Shown: one piece after another, positions 29,626 to 32,924 of the stretch
Position numbering within the stretch: position 1 is the stretch's first letter
How the letters are laid out: every line of letters begins with the position of its first letter
Assembly (NCBI GenBank): GCA_010015655.1
Contig: ML976705.1
Coordinates: forward strand, 402,636 to 435,559
Length of the DNA: 32,924 nt
Direction: 5' to 3'
DNA from: Bimuria novae-zelandiae CBS 107.79
Taxonomy: Eukaryota; Ascomycota; Dothideomycetes; Pleosporales; Didymosphaeriaceae
Notes under the pieces: generated by a model
The model's database searches: none
Told to the model about the DNA's origin: nothing
The model's input: only the letters and a program-made list of their open reading frames with translations
Made by a program: the position numbers and the translations under genes

Positions 29626-30082
29626 TGGGTTTGTAGTGAAAGGTCACGCATATTGACCTGGTATCTGTTACAGAGGTGAAATTTGTTAGACTGATGGCCG
29701 GGATATCTCGGAACATCGTATTCGGTCAAGGCGCGTATAGTACCTCTTACAGGGGAAACTACCCCGTAAATTTTGGCAACACCTTTTCTCCTGGCCTTCA
29801 TCGGCAGCAAGAATTCCCAAGCGTGCCGAGGTTGCCGGTGATGGACATTTCTTCATAGCCACAGTGCGCTAACCACTATGGCTGTACCTTCCCACTGTGG
29901 CTGTGTTCCACCCTTGCCCCACTTCGGACAACTATCCCTCGCACTGGCAACCCCGTCCGCTCACGGACCACCTTCTGTAGGCCAATCGGATGGTAGCTCC
30001 GATTCTGCATGAACACCAAGGTGGATGAGATTTGTACGTAGATTTGTATAGAGACTTCATTTTTGACGGTCTTAGTATAGAA
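29626..30082. other. Spacer between the ipa-type pseudogene and the piggyBac relic
   Basis: No gene is seen. AGCCACAGTG at 29857-29866 pairs with CACTGTGGCT at 29893-29902, and CCACTATGGCTGT/CCACTGTGGCTGT is repeated at 29873 and 29892. These may be subterminal repeats of the piggyBac element whose coding end lies 180 bp away, but I could not find a convincing TTAA boundary. Confidence 0.35.
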
Positions 30083-32924
30083 CTACTTAATACTTGAGCT
30101 TGCAGTGGTGTCTACCTGGGAGATTGTTCGGGCGCGTCGTATGTGCTCCTGCCAGCACTCAGGGCTGACTTCTGGCCTACACAAAGGCAGTCGGCAGAGC
30201 GAGCAGCCATAAGTAGTACGCGCAGGACGCTGGCGCCCTTGACGATTGCCAGAGGTCTCTGTAAGAGCCGTACGAGGTGTCTTGCCGTGCTTAAAGTTGT
30301 GTTTTGTACGCCCATTTTCAGCACAAGCTACACAAGCTTTGGCTTCCCTAAACAGTCTTATTAACTTATAAGAGCTCTCGTTGCTGCCAGCGTTAACAAA
30401 TACGTCCTTAAGTCTCTAACATTTAATAGATCCTGCGCAAGAACGGCTACCGCGCTTAAGAAGCTACTCTATAAGCCTATATAGAAACTTTTTATAGCCT
30501 CCACGTTAAGCCTCTCTATCTAACGAGTAGGAGGAGAGCCTATAGTAATTATTAAGCGTTAGATCTAGTAGAAAATAGAGTAGCAGGCGCTAGATCTGTC
30601 TCTTAACTTGCTATATAGAGTAGTAACTTTTAACCTAGTTAAAGCGATCTACCTCACTCTTATAGTAATTATACTCGTCTATAAACTAAGGGATCTTAAG
30701 CAGTTTAATAAAGTTATTACTAAAAACCTTATCTAGTAATTTCTTATTATTCTAGTTTATCCTTAACCTTCTACGGTGCCTGAGGATAACCTAAGTAGCT
30801 AGTAGTGACTTTTATAAGCAACATCTTAGCATAAGGTTAAGGGTGGGAACCTACGCTTAGTAATAGTAAAAGTAAAGAAGATAACTTAATTATTTCTCTA
30901 TACTGCCTGTAGAACTTCCTTACTCTTTAAAAGGTCCTAGTATATCTCTCCTTACTCTAACTTGGCTATAAACTGCGTCTTAAGCTATATAAGCTTCTAG
31001 CTAAAGCTCTTTTTTGTTAACTTCTAGCGTGCGCGCGTCCGAATAGCGGCATTCTCTGCCTCTAACTCTATAACTGCTGTCTCCTTGTACGCCTCTTTAG
31101 TCCTTGTTTTTGTCGTTCTAACTGTGCCTGCGCAGCCTACACCATGCTGCCGGAGGTACTCCAGTATAGGTATAGTGTTGAAGAGGTTATCATCCCACAC
31201 AGAGTGTAGACCCGGCGGAAAGAGACAGCGACCGTGAGCGTCAACGGCGAGGACGAGAGAGACAGGTACAGACTCTATAGGCGTAAAAGCTAGAGTAGCA
31301 GTATTAGTAGGAAGCTCTAGTAGGTTAATAGGACCTTTACCTATGCCTTTAGCATAAAATAACTAGTTTAGTATTACTCTATTATTAGCTAAGCACTAGA
31401 TTTTATAGCCCTTAGGCGTAGGCTTTATCTTAATTATAACACTCTCTATTACACGTCCTATAAACCTGGCAATTGCCTTATTAACGTAAAGGTGTTAGCC
31501 AGCTCTCTAGTACTTTAAGTACCGCTCTTAAATAAGCTTACTAAGATCCTAGACGCGTCTAAAGGGAGACTTAAAGCTCTAATCTACCTCTATATAGTAT
31601 ATATATTAATCTAGCTGCTGCTAACGTTTAAGTGCCATATATTAATTGATTGGGTGATAGGGTGCGTTCTTGTAGAGTCGCGTCCAGTACTCCTCCAGCG
31701 AGGGCTCGACGTGAAGGCCCATATATACGACAATTGCGAAGTACGTATATAGCTTAGATGGTGATGTAGGCTTCCAGCTACGCGTTAAGGGTAGCTGCGG
31801 CCCGTACTAGAGCGCAGAGGCATGCTGATTTGTATAGTGTACGATTTGGTCAAGGACGTTAATATTAAAGAATAGATTAAATAGGTTAATAGGTGAGCCT
31901 TTATTTACTCCTTCAGGTAATAGAGGACTCCCTATTACGTGAGGGTTGTCAATTCTAAGAGGTCTCTAGTCAAGTGGCGGATCTCGCGGCAGATCGGGCA
32001 AAACACCAGCCTTTTTCGTGTACTTGGTGTATTTAACGAAGTCAGGATCGTTACTAGGCTGAGAGGCAGCTTTTGGCATATTTGCATGTGCAGGAGCTTC
32101 CAAAAAAGGCGTGTTTTAGCTAGTAAACAGAAATTGCTAACATTACGATACAGATCTGGTGTTTGCATGCGCTATCACTTGATTGGCTGTTCAAAGGTGG
32201 CCCGTGAGCGGGCGGCTTTGCCAGTGCGAGGGATACCGTAGAGTTTTGCAATTAATAGATAGCCTAGCTGCTAGCTGCAGGTGGCGACGTAACCGTAGGA
32301 GGTATCGCGCTGAGACACTTGCAACGTCAAACATCGTCAAAATAGATCAGTGGCCTGCATCTCCACAACAACACCATAGATTTTGATACTTTTCGGATTT
32401 TCTTGATTCTACGGTCTAAATCTATAGGACTTTTGAATTTCATAAAAATCAGATATGTGGTGGTGGAGATACATAAGGTTGCGGCGATGTAGGGATGTTG
32501 CCGCATGTCGCCTCATCGTCTGTAGACCCAGCAGCGTCAACGTCGCTCCCAGCGCCAGCGTCCTCATATATAGTAAACTGAGGCTGTTGAGACTGCAGGT
32601 AAGACGTCTGTATAGATATCTCTTGGTGTTGAGGTTGTTGTTCAGGCTGTGAGGCGTATGCAGAGTCCTATGAGTTGAAGCTCTGGGAGCTCTTGCCAAG
32701 GGCAACCCATGACTGCAAATCAAATGTAGATGTGAATGTATTGCCCCGGGTAAGCTCTCGCTCCTCCCAGTCTGTTGTCGCGATAGTCTTTATCCTTGGT
32801 GGTTTGTTTATAGAGATCTCCTGTAGTGGCGGCGGCGGCGGCTGGCGGGCATCCTGGTATGCGGCGAACTCGGTATCGTCGTCCCACAACCTCTGCAGGC
32901 ATTGCTCCTTTGTAAACTTTGTAT
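30083..32924 (-). pseudogene. piggyBac-type transposase relic, 5' part beyond the right edge
   Basis: The minus-strand frame is open to the window edge and runs, with RIP-made stops, down to a TAG at 30083. In order: a Gln/Pro/Ser-rich N-terminal part (32920-32430), the DDE_Tnp_1_7 domain starting near 31917 ('VNKGSPINLFNLFFN', 'VVYMGLHVEPSLEEYW', 'PTPKGYKI'), 'SVWDDNLFNTIPILEYLRQH' near 31205-31145 with the second catalytic Asp, and 'IDEYNYYKSEVDRFN' near 30680 with the third. The first catalytic Asp appears as Asn ('YVNKAIARF'). It ends in a zinc-binding tail with CVAC, YGCSLC and CWQEH (30330-30110), as in piggyBac. One frame change lies between about 31020 and 30720. Mutation is patchy; 31100-31290 and the tail are nearly intact. 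Confidence 0.85.

Noticed and set aside
30143..30364. Plus-strand frame of 73 codons
   Set aside because: It is antisense to the zinc-binding tail of the piggyBac relic, which explains the sequence better.

Overview
This window is a piece of a filamentous ascomycete (Pezizomycotina) chromosome. Evidence for that: short 45-61 bp GT-AG introns, typical fungal housekeeping genes, and long AT-rich stretches in which CA and TG dinucleotides have almost vanished while TA has risen. That is the footprint of repeat-induced point mutation (RIP, CpA to TpA). I cannot fix the genus from the sequence.

Layout. 1-776: relic of an LTR and RIP-mutated DNA. 777 to about 10832: one Ty3/gypsy chromovirus (gag, RT, RNase H, integrase, chromodomain, both LTRs), destroyed by RIP and split by three later insertions: a Fot1/pogo-type DNA transposon (4458-6304), a solo LTR (6852-7301) and a second pogo element (7782-9644). 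Removing these and their target duplications leaves about 5.9 kb, a normal gypsy size. 10864-11321: a solo LTR with a 5-bp target duplication. About 11630-13240: a highly diverged minisatellite of roughly 45-bp units that I cannot assign to any known family.

13811-21477 is an ordinary, intact, GC-richer gene island: a Ydj1/Mas5-type DnaJ co-chaperone (minus), cytosine deaminase FCY1 (plus), uroporphyrinogen decarboxylase HEM12 (minus) and the mitochondrial mismatch-repair ATPase MSH1 (plus). DnaJ and FCY1 are divergent, FCY1 and HEM12 are convergent with 88 bp between stop codons, and HEM12 and MSH1 are divergent across 199 bp. The four functions (protein folding, pyrimidine salvage, heme synthesis, mitochondrial DNA repair) are not a pathway; HEM12 and MSH1 share only a loose mitochondrial theme.

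21771-26020: a third pogo element with perfect 51-bp inverted repeats, carrying a 2.3-kb hAT element (21828-24144) inserted into its 18-bp subterminal repeats with an exact 8-bp target duplication. 26023-27411: gene-poor spacer. 27412-29625: a recent-looking pseudogene of the fungal 'ipa' family with a C-terminal HicA-like domain, broken by several frameshifts and a stop. 30083 to the right edge: a RIP-damaged piggyBac-type transposase that still keeps its C-terminal zinc-binding cysteines.

I found no tRNA, rRNA, CRISPR array or biosynthetic cluster, and no convincing new molecular system. The most useful unexplained items are the diverged minisatellite, the patchy RIP inside the transposons with untouched terminal repeats, the possible N-terminally extended FCY1 isoform and the broken ipa-type gene.
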